64,000 bases of DNA from Sulfitobacter undariae (GCF_014196805.1 NZ_JACIEI010000003.1:124001-188000), one strand, 5' to 3'; shown: positions 1-9,344, counted from the first letter of the stretch. Numbers and translations: made by a program. Notes: generated by a model not told the origin, from the sequence alone.

Positions 1-516
1 GATCTCCATCAGGGCGACGCCTGTGCGGTTCAAATCCACAAAAGACATATTCGGGTCCATGTCGTGAATGGATTTGCCTGCGTCTTGTTCTAGGTGGATA
101 CGCTCAACGCCGACCAGACGCGCGGTGCCGTCACCCATTTCAACCAGCACTTCGCCTTCGCCCACGATGGGGTGGTACAGCTGGGAAATCTGATACCCTT
201 GGGGCAGGTCAGGGTAGAAGTAGTTTTTACGGTCAAAGGCGGACCAAAGGTTAATCTGCGCCTTGAGGCCTAGGCCCGTGCGCACGGCTTGTTCTACGCA
301 GAATTCGTTGATGGTGGGCAACATGCCGGGCATTGCGGCATCCACAAAGGCCACGTTGCTGTTTGGTTCGGCGCCGAATTTGGTGGAGGCGGCAGAGAAC
401 AGCTTGGACTTGGAGGAGACCTGCGCATGGACTTCCATGCCGATCACCAGCTCCCAGTCTTGTTTTGCCCCCGCAATGGTGCGGACTTTGGGGGTATCGT
501 AGGTGAGATCGAGCAT
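1..516 (-). CDS. gatB: Asp/Glu-tRNA amidotransferase subunit B, N-terminal part (cut by window edge)
   Basis: Only the first 172 codons are present; the gene continues past the left edge. GatB is the tRNA-binding and kinase subunit of GatCAB, which turns Glu-tRNA(Gln) or Asp-tRNA(Asn) into the amidated form using ammonia delivered by GatA. The visible residues show the family N-terminus: the GMEVH motif at residues 26-30, then [10 protein letters not shown] and [19 protein letters not shown], which are close to invariant in GatB. The start is the ATG at 514-516, with an AAGGCG-type ribosome site upstream, and the conserved region follows after about 20 residues as is usual. It is transcribed leftwards, away from the DUF817 gene. 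The identity is secure; the rest of the gene cannot be judged. Confidence 0.96.
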   Translation of the reverse strand, partial: MLDLTYDTPKVRTIAGAKQDWELVIGMEVHAQVSSKSKLFSAASTKFGAEPNSNVAFVDAAMPGMLPTINEFCVEQAVRTGLGLKAQINLWSAFDRKNYFYPDLPQGYQISQLYHPIVGEGEVLVEMGDGTARLVGVERIHLEQDAGKSIHDMDPNMSFVDLNRTGVALMEI

Positions 517-669
517 GGGAGTGCGCCTTATCAATGAGTGTTGAGGTGGGTTTAGCGCCGAGAAGGGGGGCAAGCAAGAGGGGGAGGCCGTGTTCATGAA
601 TACTCGTGATAGGGGGCCGTAAGTTTTAGCATATTGTAAACATCAGCCGCGATATGCGACTAACGCGCG

Positions 670-1554
670 ATGAAAATACAGCAATCGACCCGTCAAATAG
701 AACGCCGTCTTGGCGATGCAACCCGCCGCATTCTGCCAAGGCCAGTTGCTGAATTGATCATGTTCACGTTAAAGCAGGCGTGGGCCTGTCTGTTTGCCGC
801 GCTGATGTTGGGCGGGCTTATCGTGTCGGATTTGATCTGGGACGATGCTTGGGTGATCCAGCGTTATGATGCGCTTTTTGTCTATGCAATCAGTCTGCAA
901 GTGCTGTTTTTGATATTCAAGCTTGAGAGTTTGACAGAGGCGCGGGTGATCTTGCTGTTTCACATCACCGGCACGGCGATGGAAATATATAAAGTGAAAA
1001 TGGGCAGTTGGGCCTATCCTGAACCCGGGTTTTTCAAGCTGTGGGGCGTGCCGCTGTTTTCCGGATTTATGTATGCGTCTGTTGGGTCGTTCATGGCGCG
1101 GGTGATCCGGATTTTTGACATGCGATTTGCGCCATATCCCCCGTTTTGGATGACATTTATCCTTGGCGCGGCGATTTATCTAAATTTCTTCACGCATCAC
1201 TATATCTTTGACATACGCCTCTTGCTGTTTGCTGCGACATTTATTCTTTTTATCCGTACGCGTGTCTGGTTTCGCATCGCACAAAAATACTATTGGATGC
1301 CGCTCCCTGTGGCGGCGTTTTTCACCAGTTTCTTTTTGTGGGTTGCCGAGAATGTAGGCACAGGCACGGGCACATGGGTTTATGCAGGGACGGATGGCCT
1401 GAGTTTTGTGAGCTTGGCAAAGATGGGGTCATGGTATCTGTTGCTCTATGTCAGTTTTGTCACGGTGACATTGGTTACACGCGAGGCGCTGATCAAAGAG
1501 CCAATTAGCAATCCCAAGATCGCGGATGCCCCTTCTGGCAAGGGGCGGGAGTAG
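670..1554 (+). CDS. DUF817 family integral membrane protein
   Basis: A 294-residue polytopic membrane protein. After a basic, arginine-rich N-terminus (residues 1-25) it shows about seven or eight hydrophobic segments, with the patterns GTAMEIYKVKMGSWAYPEPG, LFSGFMYASVGS and the TGTWVYAGTDGLSF loop that I associate with the DUF817 family. The recurring W-x-Y-(P/A) loops are typical of the family. Function is unknown; the family is a cytoplasmic-membrane protein of proteobacteria. It stands alone and diverges from gatB, so the 517-669 region must hold promoters for both. A short GC hairpin (1528-1546) lies inside the last codons and could stabilise the message end. Family assignment comes from remembered motifs and was not searched. 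Confidence 0.8.
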   Translation: MKIQQSTRQIERRLGDATRRILPRPVAELIMFTLKQAWACLFAALMLGGLIVSDLIWDDAWVIQRYDALFVYAISLQVLFLIFKLESLTEARVILLFHITGTAMEIYKVKMGSWAYPEPGFFKLWGVPLFSGFMYASVGSFMARVIRIFDMRFAPYPPFWMTFILGAAIYLNFFTHHYIFDIRLLLFAATFILFIRTRVWFRIAQKYYWMPLPVAAFFTSFFLWVAENVGTGTGTWVYAGTDGLSFVSLAKMGSWYLLLYVSFVTVTLVTREALIKEPISNPKIADAPSGKGRE

Positions 1555-1643
1555 GGCCGCCATGGTGTTGTGACCAAGCAAAGGGGTACTCTAATGCCTG
1601 CTGTTAGCTGGTTGCAACAAATGCGCAGTTATGTGTCAGTTTC

Positions 1644-1649
1644 TTGACA
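1644..1649 (+). promoter_or_regulatory. possible sigma-70 -35 box upstream of the DegT/StrS gene
   Basis: A perfect TTGACA lies 88 bases upstream of the 1737 start. No convincing -10 hexamer sits at 16-18 bases; GCGATAT, 19 bases downstream, is the nearest candidate. Reported as a weak promoter candidate only. Confidence 0.25.
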
Positions 1650-1736
1650 AAAGCCTTGGCCCTATTGTGCGATATGGCAATTTGCGTAATTTAGTCGTAA
1701 GAGAACTGACGTTTTTCCGGTGGAGGCCAATGAGCT

Positions 1737-2915
1737 ATGCCCAAGTTACCTAATTTAACCGCAGCGGAGCCTATTCCAGCGGCGGCGCAGGCCGAAGTAG
1801 AGCGGATTCTACAGAGTGGCGATTTGTTTCGTTACACTTCTGAGGGTTCCCCCGTGGCCTTGCTGGAGGCAGAGTTTGCCCAAGCGCTGGGCAGCAAATT
1901 TGCTCTGGCGGTTTCCTCTTGCTCGGCGGCGCTGTTTTTGTCGCTGAAAGCACTGGAATTGCCACGTGATGCCAAAGTGCTGATTCCTGCGTTTACCTTT
2001 GCGGCGGTGCCATCATCGGTTGTGCATGCGGAACTGGTGCCTGTGCTGTGTGAATGTGGGCCGGATTACCGCATTGATCTGGAAGATTTCCACGCCAAGC
2101 TGCCATCCTGTTCAGCCGTGATCATCAGCCACATGCGCGGCCATACGTCCGACATGGATGCGATTATGGCGGCCTGCGATGCGCAGGGCATCCCTGTGAT
2201 CGAAGACGCGGCGCATAGCCTTGGTACAACATGGGCGGGGCGCAACATTGGCACGATTGGTAAGATCGGGTGCTTTAGCTTCCAGTCTTACAAACTGTTG
2301 AACGCGGGTGAGGGCGGTATCCTGATCACTGACGATGCTGATCTGGTGGCACGGGCTGTGATTATGTCGGGTGCTTATGAATACAACTGGAAGAAACATC
2401 CGGTGCTGCAAGAGTCGTTTACCAAATGGCAGAATGAACTGCCGCTGTATAACCTGCGTTTGAACACGCTGTCGGCGGCCTTGATCCGTCCGCAGTTGGA
2501 CGTTTTGGCACGTCGGGTTCGTGACGGGCGGCGCAACCATGATCATGTGGCGCAGCTGTTGCAACAAAGCCCTTGGATTGATGTGCCAAAGTCACTTGCG
2601 CCAGAAGAACGCGCGCCGGATTCCATCCAGTTTAATCTGGTAGGGATGAGTGACGCACAGGTTGATGCCTTTGTCTCTCAAGCGGCTGCGCTGGGCCTGA
2701 AAGCCGAAGTATTTGGCCGCACCCAAGACAATGCGCGGGCGTTCTGGAACTGGAAGTTCCTCGGCGATCTGCCAGAACTGCCGTTGACACGTGCCATGCT
2801 GAGCCGTGCCTGTGATGTGCGCCTGCCTGCGCGTCTGGAAGTTGAGGAATGCACCACTGTGGCGCAAACCCTGCTGGCGGCGATGGACACGATTATGGCG
2901 GCTGACGCGGCCTGA
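1737..2915 (+). CDS. DegT/DnrJ/EryC1/StrS-family PLP-dependent aminotransferase
   Basis: A 392-residue protein of the fold-type I PLP family that transaminates nucleotide-linked keto sugars or related substrates. Visible motifs are the cofactor loop SSCSAALFLSLKAL (residues about 62-75), the VIEDAAHSLGTTW stretch with the PLP-pyridine aspartate, and the internal-aldimine lysine K186 in SYKLLNAGEGG. The start at 1737 is preceded by a GTGGAGG ribosome site. No sugar-nucleotide synthesis genes lie nearby, so the substrate is open. A paralog with the same unusual RGH-x-x-D-M-D and NAGEGG blocks lies at 38200-39396. It ends shortly before a strong bidirectional terminator. The family is secure; the reaction is not known. 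Confidence 0.88.
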   Translation: MPKLPNLTAAEPIPAAAQAEVERILQSGDLFRYTSEGSPVALLEAEFAQALGSKFALAVSSCSAALFLSLKALELPRDAKVLIPAFTFAAVPSSVVHAELVPVLCECGPDYRIDLEDFHAKLPSCSAVIISHMRGHTSDMDAIMAACDAQGIPVIEDAAHSLGTTWAGRNIGTIGKIGCFSFQSYKLLNAGEGGILITDDADLVARAVIMSGAYEYNWKKHPVLQESFTKWQNELPLYNLRLNTLSAALIRPQLDVLARRVRDGRRNHDHVAQLLQQSPWIDVPKSLAPEERAPDSIQFNLVGMSDAQVDAFVSQAAALGLKAEVFGRTQDNARAFWNWKFLGDLPELPLTRAMLSRACDVRLPARLEVEECTTVAQTLLAAMDTIMAADAA

Positions 2916-2960
2916 TATCCTGCGTAGCACTGCCTGAATTGGCAAATGCCACGTTCTACA

Positions 2961-2993
2961 TAAGCCACGTCCGCGCATCGCGGGGGTGGCTTA
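2961..2993. terminator. bidirectional rho-independent terminator
   Basis: Inverted repeat with arms TAAGCCAC and GTGGCTTA and an inner CCGCG/CGCGG pair, followed on the plus strand by TTATTT. It lies between the ends of two convergent genes (2915 and 3024) and can serve both. Confidence 0.8.
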
Positions 2994-3023
2994 TTTCGCT
3001 TAATGCTCTGGCTAAAGAGTGGA

Positions 3024-4457
3024 TCAGCAGGCAGTGGCCACGGGGCCTTGATCCGTAAATGTGATTTGTTTGCCTTCATCAATTTCGCGCTTGAACAGGT
3101 TGGTGATGATGCGCAAGGCATCTTCCTGCCCTGCGGCGGCAAAGCGGTTGGCAGAAGCCACACGCAGGTTATTGGCAAAACCCTGTGCCGCATGGGCCCA
3201 GATCATCGGATGGAGCTCTGTCAGGTATTCACGGACCAGCCAATCCGCACAGCCTGCAATCTGGCCACGGATGTGATCGGCATCGTCATCACCCGAACAA
3301 GCCTGCCCCATGGTATTGGCGCAATAAGCGGCAAGTAGGTTAACCGTGTGGGGATCTGGCCGACGTGAGACGATATCGCGCAGACCCTCTATGAAAAAGG
3401 GGAGGTCCAGCCGTGCGCAGGCTTGGTCATCAACGCTGATGGCATCGAACATAACCCACGTATAGCCACCTGCGCCCCAGATGTCTTGCGTGCGTGCCGC
3501 CGTGCGGCGGGCTTCCAGCTCAAGACCCACATAGGAGCCATACCAACGCGGCAGCATATTGGTGCCAAGGGCGCGCAATGGTCCTGTGTTTTCGGGGTTC
3601 AGATCAATCAGCGCTTGATAGCTGTCTGCCACCGAATGTGTTTTTTTGCTGTCACCGCGCAGCAAGGCACAGGCCGTGCTGGCAAAGAGGGGAGATGTTT
3701 TTTCCTTGCCTTCAAACTTGCTCAGAATTTCGCGGGCGCGGGAGAAATGGGCATCAAATGCTTCGCGGTTGCGTGGGGCGATTTCAACGTCCCAGCCAAT
3801 GCCGCGCCAGCTCCATGCCATATCCATATGTGCCAAAGCGACGATGCAACCCACGACATAATCATCTGAGTGTTCTTCAAGGACAAATTCGAACGCCTCA
3901 ATTCCGCTAAACATCGGCGCATCGCTGGGAGGAGAGCGATCCAGAAGGGCGTGCTCAACAGCCAGAACAGCATCGGCGCGTGCGCCAAAGGCCATCAGTT
4001 CTGCAACAGACATCCCGCCGGGGGTCATGCTGCGGTCAAGGTCGGCTGTTGCGATCAGCGCGGATAGTTTTGTCCAGTCCTCTTGGCGGACAAGTTTCAA
4101 TGCGGTGTTCTGATAGGCGTCACGTGTGCGGTCTTCAAGCGTGGGATCAGGACAAGGAATCGTGAGTTTGTGCAGTAAACGGTTGTTTCCTTTTGCTTCC
4201 ACAAGCGGTTGTTCTTGCTTTGCGGGGGCAGGTGCACTGGAAACAGACGCGGCAAGCGGGAAGCCCTGCGCAGCAGAGGCATTGGATTTTGATTTGCGAT
4301 GCGCACGAAACGGTGACGGCATGGGCCGTTGGTCTTTTGAAGCGGCTTTTGGCTGGCCTGTCTCCAAGGTCTCAAACTTTGATGCAACGGGCATGGGTTT
4401 TTGGGTCTTGGGGGCAAAAAAAACCGGGAGCTTACATAAAAGAGAGGCCATTTTCAT
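3024..4457 (-). CDS. conserved hypothetical protein with helical repeat-like body
   Basis: A 477-residue protein I do not recognise. Residues 1-90 are low-complexity, rich in Pro, Ala, Lys and Ser, with no clear signal peptide. Residues about 105-460 are a helix-rich, tryptophan-containing domain with recurring patterns such as YQALIDLNPENTGPLRALGTNMLPRWYGSY, which resembles TPR-like superhelices. This suggests a protein-interaction or scaffold role, but no catalytic motif is seen. The gene stands alone, ends against the DegT gene through a shared terminator, and diverges from the lytic transglycosylase gene. The start at 4457 (MKMASLL) has only a poor ribosome site; the ATG six bases later is an alternative. 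Function unknown. Confidence 0.75.
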   Translation of the reverse strand: MKMASLLCKLPVFFAPKTQKPMPVASKFETLETGQPKAASKDQRPMPSPFRAHRKSKSNASAAQGFPLAASVSSAPAPAKQEQPLVEAKGNNRLLHKLTIPCPDPTLEDRTRDAYQNTALKLVRQEDWTKLSALIATADLDRSMTPGGMSVAELMAFGARADAVLAVEHALLDRSPPSDAPMFSGIEAFEFVLEEHSDDYVVGCIVALAHMDMAWSWRGIGWDVEIAPRNREAFDAHFSRAREILSKFEGKEKTSPLFASTACALLRGDSKKTHSVADSYQALIDLNPENTGPLRALGTNMLPRWYGSYVGLELEARRTAARTQDIWGAGGYTWVMFDAISVDDQACARLDLPFFIEGLRDIVSRRPDPHTVNLLAAYCANTMGQACSGDDDADHIRGQIAGCADWLVREYLTELHPMIWAHAAQGFANNLRVASANRFAAAGQEDALRIITNLFKREIDEGKQITFTDQGPVATAC

Positions 4458-4683
4458 TATTTTCAGTCCACTATGATTAAGGAGTGATTGGTAGGATCAT
4501 ATTGGGCGGACATTAGGGCGTGAAAATGGCGTTCTAGCGGTGAAGTCACGAAGTTGCGCGGGCAAGGCGTTGGTCGTTTTTCATGAATAGGGCAGTTTTG
4601 TTTCGTTTTAAGCGATGATTGTACCCAAAGTGGCAGAATGTTGCGTAAGGGTGCGCAATGGGCGTTCTATGTGCTGGTAATGC

Positions 4684-4711
4684 TCTTGTCAGGGGGGAGG
4701 GTCGCGTATCA
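4684..4711 (+). promoter_or_regulatory. possible promoter for the transglycosylase-like gene
   Basis: TTGTCA and TATCAT hexamers separated by 15 bases, ending 11 bases before the 4723 ATG. The message would be almost leaderless, which fits the absence of any Shine-Dalgarno sequence there. The short spacer makes this weak. Confidence 0.3.
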
Positions 4712-4722
4712 TACTCTGCTTT

Positions 4723-5514
4723 ATGAAACCGACTTTTGATGGCTCTGCCGACCCTACAAAAAATGCACCTTTCAAGCTGGTGAACGTGCGTTCATCACGT
4801 ATGGCGGGGGTGGTGTTGCTGGTGCTGTCACTGAAGGTCGGGACGGTGCACGCGCAAGTTCCGGCTGTGATCGCTGATGCCAAACCTGAGCCTGTTGTGG
4901 CACTTGCTGCACCCCTAAAAGGACAGGGGATTGGTGAGGCGATGATGCCCGTACGCCCTGTGGCACGATCAGAGAAATTACCGCGTACCCGGTGGCAGCA
5001 TATGCCGGGCAATGCGATCTGGACCCGCGCGGCGCTTGCGGCGCTAAAGGACTACGGTAGTCCGTTGGTGGAAATGGTGCCGCGTGACATCGAAAATTGG
5101 TGCCCTGCCTATGCCACCAACACCGATAGCGACAGGCGTGCCTTTTGGGTGGGCTATCTGTCGGCGCTGGCCAAATTCGAGAGCACTTACAAGCCATGGG
5201 CTGTGGGTGGCGGCGGCAAATGGTATGGGCTGTTGCAAATTCTGCCTGCCACAGCACGCGGCTACAAATGCAATGTAGGGACCGGAGAGGCGCTTAAAAA
5301 CGGAGCGGCGAATCTGAGTTGTGGGGTGCGGATCATGGCCTATACGGTCAAACGCGATGGGGTGATTCACGGGCGCGACAGCAAGTGGCGTGGTGTGTCG
5401 GCGGATTGGGGTCCGATGCGCAGCGAGGCCAAGCGCAGAGACATGTCTAACTGGTTGCGAAAACAGAATTATTGCAAATTGCGCAGCAGCACACGGCCCC
5501 GCGCACGGCCCTGA
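4723..5514 (+). CDS. secreted lytic transglycosylase (SLT-fold) domain protein
   Basis: A 263-residue exported protein with an SLT-like domain that would cleave the MurNAc-GlcNAc bond of peptidoglycan in the periplasm. A hydrophobic segment at residues about 27-43, ending VHAQ, is a plausible signal peptide behind an unusually long N-region; starting at the internal ATG (4801) would give a more ordinary signal peptide. The catalytic glutamate is probably E153 in LAKFESTYKP, followed by the family GLLQILPATARGY block at about 174-186. Cys residues at about 127, 188 and 206 may form disulfides. Neither start has a good ribosome site; the first was kept because a promoter-like sequence lies just upstream. 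The family is clear; which transglycosylase class is not. Confidence 0.82.
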   Translation: MKPTFDGSADPTKNAPFKLVNVRSSRMAGVVLLVLSLKVGTVHAQVPAVIADAKPEPVVALAAPLKGQGIGEAMMPVRPVARSEKLPRTRWQHMPGNAIWTRAALAALKDYGSPLVEMVPRDIENWCPAYATNTDSDRRAFWVGYLSALAKFESTYKPWAVGGGGKWYGLLQILPATARGYKCNVGTGEALKNGAANLSCGVRIMAYTVKRDGVIHGRDSKWRGVSADWGPMRSEAKRRDMSNWLRKQNYCKLRSSTRPRARP

Positions 5515-5521
5515 TCCGGGA

Positions 5522-6052
5522 TCAAGCGGTGCGGAAAATGCGTGCCAATGCGCCCATGGCGTCGGCCTGTCGCGGGCTGGCCATACCTTTGGTGCCTGTT
5601 GCTTTGACATCGCCGATTACATTCATCATTTTGCCAAAATACGGCCCATGATCCAGTTGTTTCAGCCGTTTGGTCAGGCGTTGAAAGGCGGGTGTCGGGC
5701 CTTGTCCTTGTTCCACCAACCAAAAACCTAGCGTTGTCATGTCACTGGCCTGTTCTGGGCTCAACTGTAGATGGCGCTGGGTCGAAGCGATCAATGTTGC
5801 CTCGGACATTGGGGTGTTGTCATCCATTTGGGCAAAGGCGACGGCCATAGCGGTCACGCAGAGTTCGGCAGAATTGATGCAGTTGATTGCATGTACATTG
5901 GGTTGGGCGGAGTATTCCAATCGTTTGGCGGCGGCGCGCACAGGGGCAGGGGCATTGAAACGGCCAGCGGCCAGATACGGCCCTCGTTGGAAATAGCGTA
6001 AGGTGACAAAGCCTATAACCGCAGCGCCGCAGAGGAGAAGTATGGTAAGCAT
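5522..6052 (-). CDS. membrane-anchored hypothetical protein, possibly TerB-like
   Basis: A 176-residue protein with one N-terminal membrane segment (residues 2-20) and a cytoplasmic helical region. The stretch ELCVTAMAVAFAQMDDNTPMSEATL (about 62-87) resembles the A-x-x-x-A-x-x-D-x-x-(I/M)-x-x-x-E pattern of TerB-like domains, but the acidic metal-binding set is incomplete, so I treat this as a hint only. It lies 14 bases from the end of the SDR gene on the same strand and may be the last gene of a pepN-SDR transcript. Function unknown. Confidence 0.65.
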   Translation of the reverse strand: MLTILLLCGAAVIGFVTLRYFQRGPYLAAGRFNAPAPVRAAAKRLEYSAQPNVHAINCINSAELCVTAMAVAFAQMDDNTPMSEATLIASTQRHLQLSPEQASDMTTLGFWLVEQGQGPTPAFQRLTKRLKQLDHGPYFGKMMNVIGDVKATGTKGMASPRQADAMGALARIFRTA

Positions 6053-6066
6053 ATAGAGACCTTATA

Positions 6067-6804
6067 TTACCTGCCGCCAGTGACGTTTAACACCGATCCG
6101 GTGACATAGCTGGCTTGATCTGACAACAACCATAGCACAGTTTGCGCGACTTCGGATGCATTTCCTGTGCGTTGCATGGGAACATTGCCTGCTAATCGGG
6201 CAGCGCGGTCAGGATCACCGCCTTTGGCGTGAATTCCTGTTTCGATCAATCCGGGGGCCACGGCCATGACGCGCAGGCCTGTTCCGGCCACTTCATCCGA
6301 GAGACCTTTGGTGAAAATATCCATCGCGGCTTTGGTGGCGGCGTAATCGACGTATTGATTGGCCGAGCCAAGGCGCGCAGCGGCAGAGGTGATGTTGACG
6401 ATCACGCCTTTTTGTCGCGGCTCCATCCGTTTGACGGCGGCGGCGGCCACCAGCATGGCGCCGATGACATTAACGTCAAACATCTGGCGCAAGCGATCAT
6501 GGGTCAGGTCGGTCACGCGGATCGCCGTGCCAACGATGCCCGCGTTATTGATCAACGCGTCCAACGGTCCAGCTGCGTCAACTGCGGCAAAGACTGTATC
6601 TATCGCGGCAGGGTCAGCAACATCCGCCTGAACAATGCGCACCGCCGCGCCAAGCGCCTCACAGGCAGCCGCAACCGCCTGCGCCCCTGCCTTGTCACTG
6701 TTATAGGTCAGGACAAGGTCATACCCCCGTTCAGCCGCAAGGGTGGCGCAGGCCGCGCCAATACCTGCCGACGCCCCTGTGATCAGGCACAGGGGGCGGC
6801 TCAT
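6067..6804 (-). CDS. short-chain dehydrogenase/reductase (SDR)
   Basis: A 245-residue classical SDR. It has the NAD(P)-binding TGASAGIG motif at residues 9-16, NNAG at 86-89, the catalytic serine S140 in NITSAAA, the Y154-x3-K158 pair, and the C-terminal YVTGSVLNVTGG that closes 3-oxoacyl-reductase-like SDRs. It is therefore an active NAD(P)H oxidoreductase by sequence; the substrate cannot be read. Its ATG overlaps the stop of aminopeptidase N by four bases (ATGA), so translation is probably coupled. FabG-like and glucose-dehydrogenase-like roles are both possible. Confidence 0.9.
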   Translation of the reverse strand: MSRPLCLITGASAGIGAACATLAAERGYDLVLTYNSDKAGAQAVAAACEALGAAVRIVQADVADPAAIDTVFAAVDAAGPLDALINNAGIVGTAIRVTDLTHDRLRQMFDVNVIGAMLVAAAAVKRMEPRQKGVIVNITSAAARLGSANQYVDYAATKAAMDIFTKGLSDEVAGTGLRVMAVAPGLIETGIHAKGGDPDRAARLAGNVPMQRTGNASEVAQTVLWLLSDQASYVTGSVLNVTGGR

Positions 6805-9344
6805 GCGGATATGATCCGGCTGAGCATTTCCGTTGTGTCACGGCTGAGGTTCGGGGTGGCAAGGATGCGTTGCACCTGGGCTTTGATCAGGGATTGGCGG
6901 TCGGTGTCATAGCGTTTCCATGTCTGGAAGGCGCTGCACATGCGGGCGGTGGTCTGCGGGTTTACCGGATCAAGTTTGATCAGCCAATCCGCCAGCAGCG
7001 CATAGCCGGCGCCAGAGGCATGGTGGAACCCTGCGTGGTGCAGCGCAAGGCTGCCGAAGACGGCGCGGAAGCGGTTGGGGTTTTTCCAGTTGAAATCGGG
7101 ATGCTCTGTCAGGCCAGCGGCCACCTCAAAGGCGTCTTCGGGATCAGCTTCGATGACTTGCAGGCCAAACCATTTATCCATCACCAGTCGGTCGTCTTTC
7201 CACTGGGTTTCAAACGCTTTTACAGCCGTATCACCGCGCCCTGCACGGATCAGATTGGCAAGGGCAGCCAGTTGCTGGGTCATGTTGTCGGCGCTGTCAT
7301 ATTGTGCCTGCGCCTGCGCGCCTGCGTCGCGGCGGGTGAGCAGCGACAATGCGGCATTGCCCAGTGCCCGCGCACCAGATTGGGTGGCGTCGGGTTGATA
7401 GCTGTCGGACACTTGGTTGGCGGCATAGAGTTCGGGCAGGGCATCGCCCAGCTTTTTGGCCAATGCCTCGCGCATGGTTTCTACTGCGGCGTGGATAATA
7501 TCGGGTTCAGGTGTATGGCCTGCTTCATGCAGGGCATTGGCCAGTTCCGATTGCGATGGCAGGCCCAACATCAAGGCGCGGTAGGCGGGATCAAGGGTGG
7601 TGTCATTCACCAATGTATAGATGCCATCCAGATAGGCCGGATCAGGGCGGGTGCCTTTGGTGATCATGCCCAGCAGCGCGTTACGGGCCAAGGTGCGGCC
7701 TGCCTCCCAGCGGTTAAAGCTGTCTGTGTCATGGGCCAGCAAATGCGCATTATCAGCATCATGGGCCAGCACAACAGGCGCAGAGAAACCGCGCAGGATA
7801 GAGGCGGCGGGACGAATGGGAAGGTTTGAGAAGGTAAAGCTCTGCTCGGCTTGGGTCATCTCCAGAATGGTGGTGGGCAGGACTTCGTCGCCATCAGCGC
7901 CGATCAAGCCCACAGCCACAGGGATCACATAGGGCTGCGGATCAGCGGTGGCAGCGCTGGGCGGGGTGGTTTGATTGAAGGTCAATGTGAGTGTTTCATC
8001 GGCATAGGTTTCGCTCACGCTTAGGCGCGGTGTGCCTGCTTGGGAATACCAGCGTTTGAACTGTGACAGATCGCGGCCAGTGGTATCTTCGAACACTTGC
8101 AGCCAATCCTCTATGGTGCAGGCCTGACCATCATGGCGGTCAAAGTAGAGCGCTACCGCATCGGCATAGGCCTGATCACCAACCAGCGTTTTTAGCATCC
8201 GTATCACCTCCGCGCCTTTTTCGTAGACGGTGGCGGTGTAGAAATTGTTAATTTCTTGGAAACTTTCAGGGCGCACCGGATGGGCCAACGGGCCTTGGTC
8301 TTCGGCAAACTGGCGGCCACGCAGGTCGATCACATCGCCGATGCGCTTGACCTCTGCGCTGCGCATATCCGAGGTGAACTGACTGTCGCGGAAAACGGTC
8401 AGCCCTTCTTTCAGGCACAATTGGAACCAATCACGGCAGGTGATGCGGTTGCCTGTCCAGTTGTGAAAATACTCATGTGCGATGATCGCCTCGATCCGTT
8501 CAAAATTGAGATCGGTTGAGGTGGCTTGTGAGGCCAGAACGGCAGAGGAGTTAAAGATGTTCAGACCTTTATTCTCCATCGCGCCCATGTTGAAATCATC
8601 CACAGCAACGATGTTGAACAGGTCCAGATCATATTCACGTCCGTAGACGTCTTCATCCCATTTCATCGAATCTTTTAGCGCCTGCATGCCAAAGGCGCAT
8701 TTGCCCTCATCGCCCGGACGCACATAGAGGTTCAGCGCCACGTCGCGGCCTGATTTGGTGGTGAACTGCCCCTCATGGGCGATCAGGTCACCCGCCACCA
8801 GCGCAAAGAGATAGGCGGGTTTGGGCCATGGATCGTGCCACTCGGCATGGTTTTCAGACGCCGTGACGGGGTTACCGTTGGACAACAGCACAGGGTGCGG
8901 GCCGTTGATGGTGACGGTGAACACGGACATCACATCAGGACGGTCGGGGTAATAGGTGATCTTGCGAAAGCCTTCGGCCTCACATTGGGTGCAATACATG
9001 CCATTCGACATATAGAGACCCTCAAGCGCGGTGTTATTGGCGGGATCAATCTCTACTTCGCATTCCCAGATGAAGGGGGCCGCAGGCACAGCGCAGGTGA
9101 GGCCGCCATCGGTCAGCGTGGGGGTGACGTCTTGACCGTCGATCTTGGCTGATATCAGGGCCAAAGCCTCGCCGTGCAAAAAGAAATCCTGCGCAGGGGC
9201 ATCTGGATTAGGGGTAAAGGCGATGCGGCTGCGCACGCGGGTTTTATGCGGGTCTAGGGTAAACTCCAGAGCGACACTTTGAGCATGCCAGCCAAAAGCG
9301 GTGTAATCTTTGAGGTAGATCGTTTGGGGGGCGGCGTCGCGCAT
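6801..9344 (-). CDS. pepN: aminopeptidase N (M1 family zinc metallopeptidase)
   Basis: An 847-residue cytosolic M1 aminopeptidase that removes N-terminal residues from peptides. The exopeptidase GAMEN motif is near residues 254-258, and the zinc site HEYFHNW near 289-295 is followed 18 residues on by the third zinc ligand in KEGLTVFRD. Length and motif positions match E. coli PepN. The reading frame stays open 121 codons further upstream, but the start was placed at the ATG at 9342-9344: it has an AGGAG ribosome site and the protein then begins with the usual MRDAAPQTIYLKDY. It overlaps the downstream SDR gene. It shares a divergent region with a small membrane-protein gene at 9460. Its role fits the peptide-uptake genes further along. 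Confidence 0.97.
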   Translation of the reverse strand: MRDAAPQTIYLKDYTAFGWHAQSVALEFTLDPHKTRVRSRIAFTPNPDAPAQDFFLHGEALALISAKIDGQDVTPTLTDGGLTCAVPAAPFIWECEVEIDPANNTALEGLYMSNGMYCTQCEAEGFRKITYYPDRPDVMSVFTVTINGPHPVLLSNGNPVTASENHAEWHDPWPKPAYLFALVAGDLIAHEGQFTTKSGRDVALNLYVRPGDEGKCAFGMQALKDSMKWDEDVYGREYDLDLFNIVAVDDFNMGAMENKGLNIFNSSAVLASQATSTDLNFERIEAIIAHEYFHNWTGNRITCRDWFQLCLKEGLTVFRDSQFTSDMRSAEVKRIGDVIDLRGRQFAEDQGPLAHPVRPESFQEINNFYTATVYEKGAEVIRMLKTLVGDQAYADAVALYFDRHDGQACTIEDWLQVFEDTTGRDLSQFKRWYSQAGTPRLSVSETYADETLTLTFNQTTPPSAATADPQPYVIPVAVGLIGADGDEVLPTTILEMTQAEQSFTFSNLPIRPAASILRGFSAPVVLAHDADNAHLLAHDTDSFNRWEAGRTLARNALLGMITKGTRPDPAYLDGIYTLVNDTTLDPAYRALMLGLPSQSELANALHEAGHTPEPDIIHAAVETMREALAKKLGDALPELYAANQVSDSYQPDATQSGARALGNAALSLLTRRDAGAQAQAQYDSADNMTQQLAALANLIRAGRGDTAVKAFETQWKDDRLVMDKWFGLQVIEADPEDAFEVAAGLTEHPDFNWKNPNRFRAVFGSLALHHAGFHHASGAGYALLADWLIKLDPVNPQTTARMCSAFQTWKRYDTDRQSLIKAQVQRILATPNLSRDTTEMLSRIISA

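Noticed and set aside
6870..7829. 319-codon open frame on the plus strand
   Set aside because: Antisense of the 3' part of pepN; no ribosome site and no motif.
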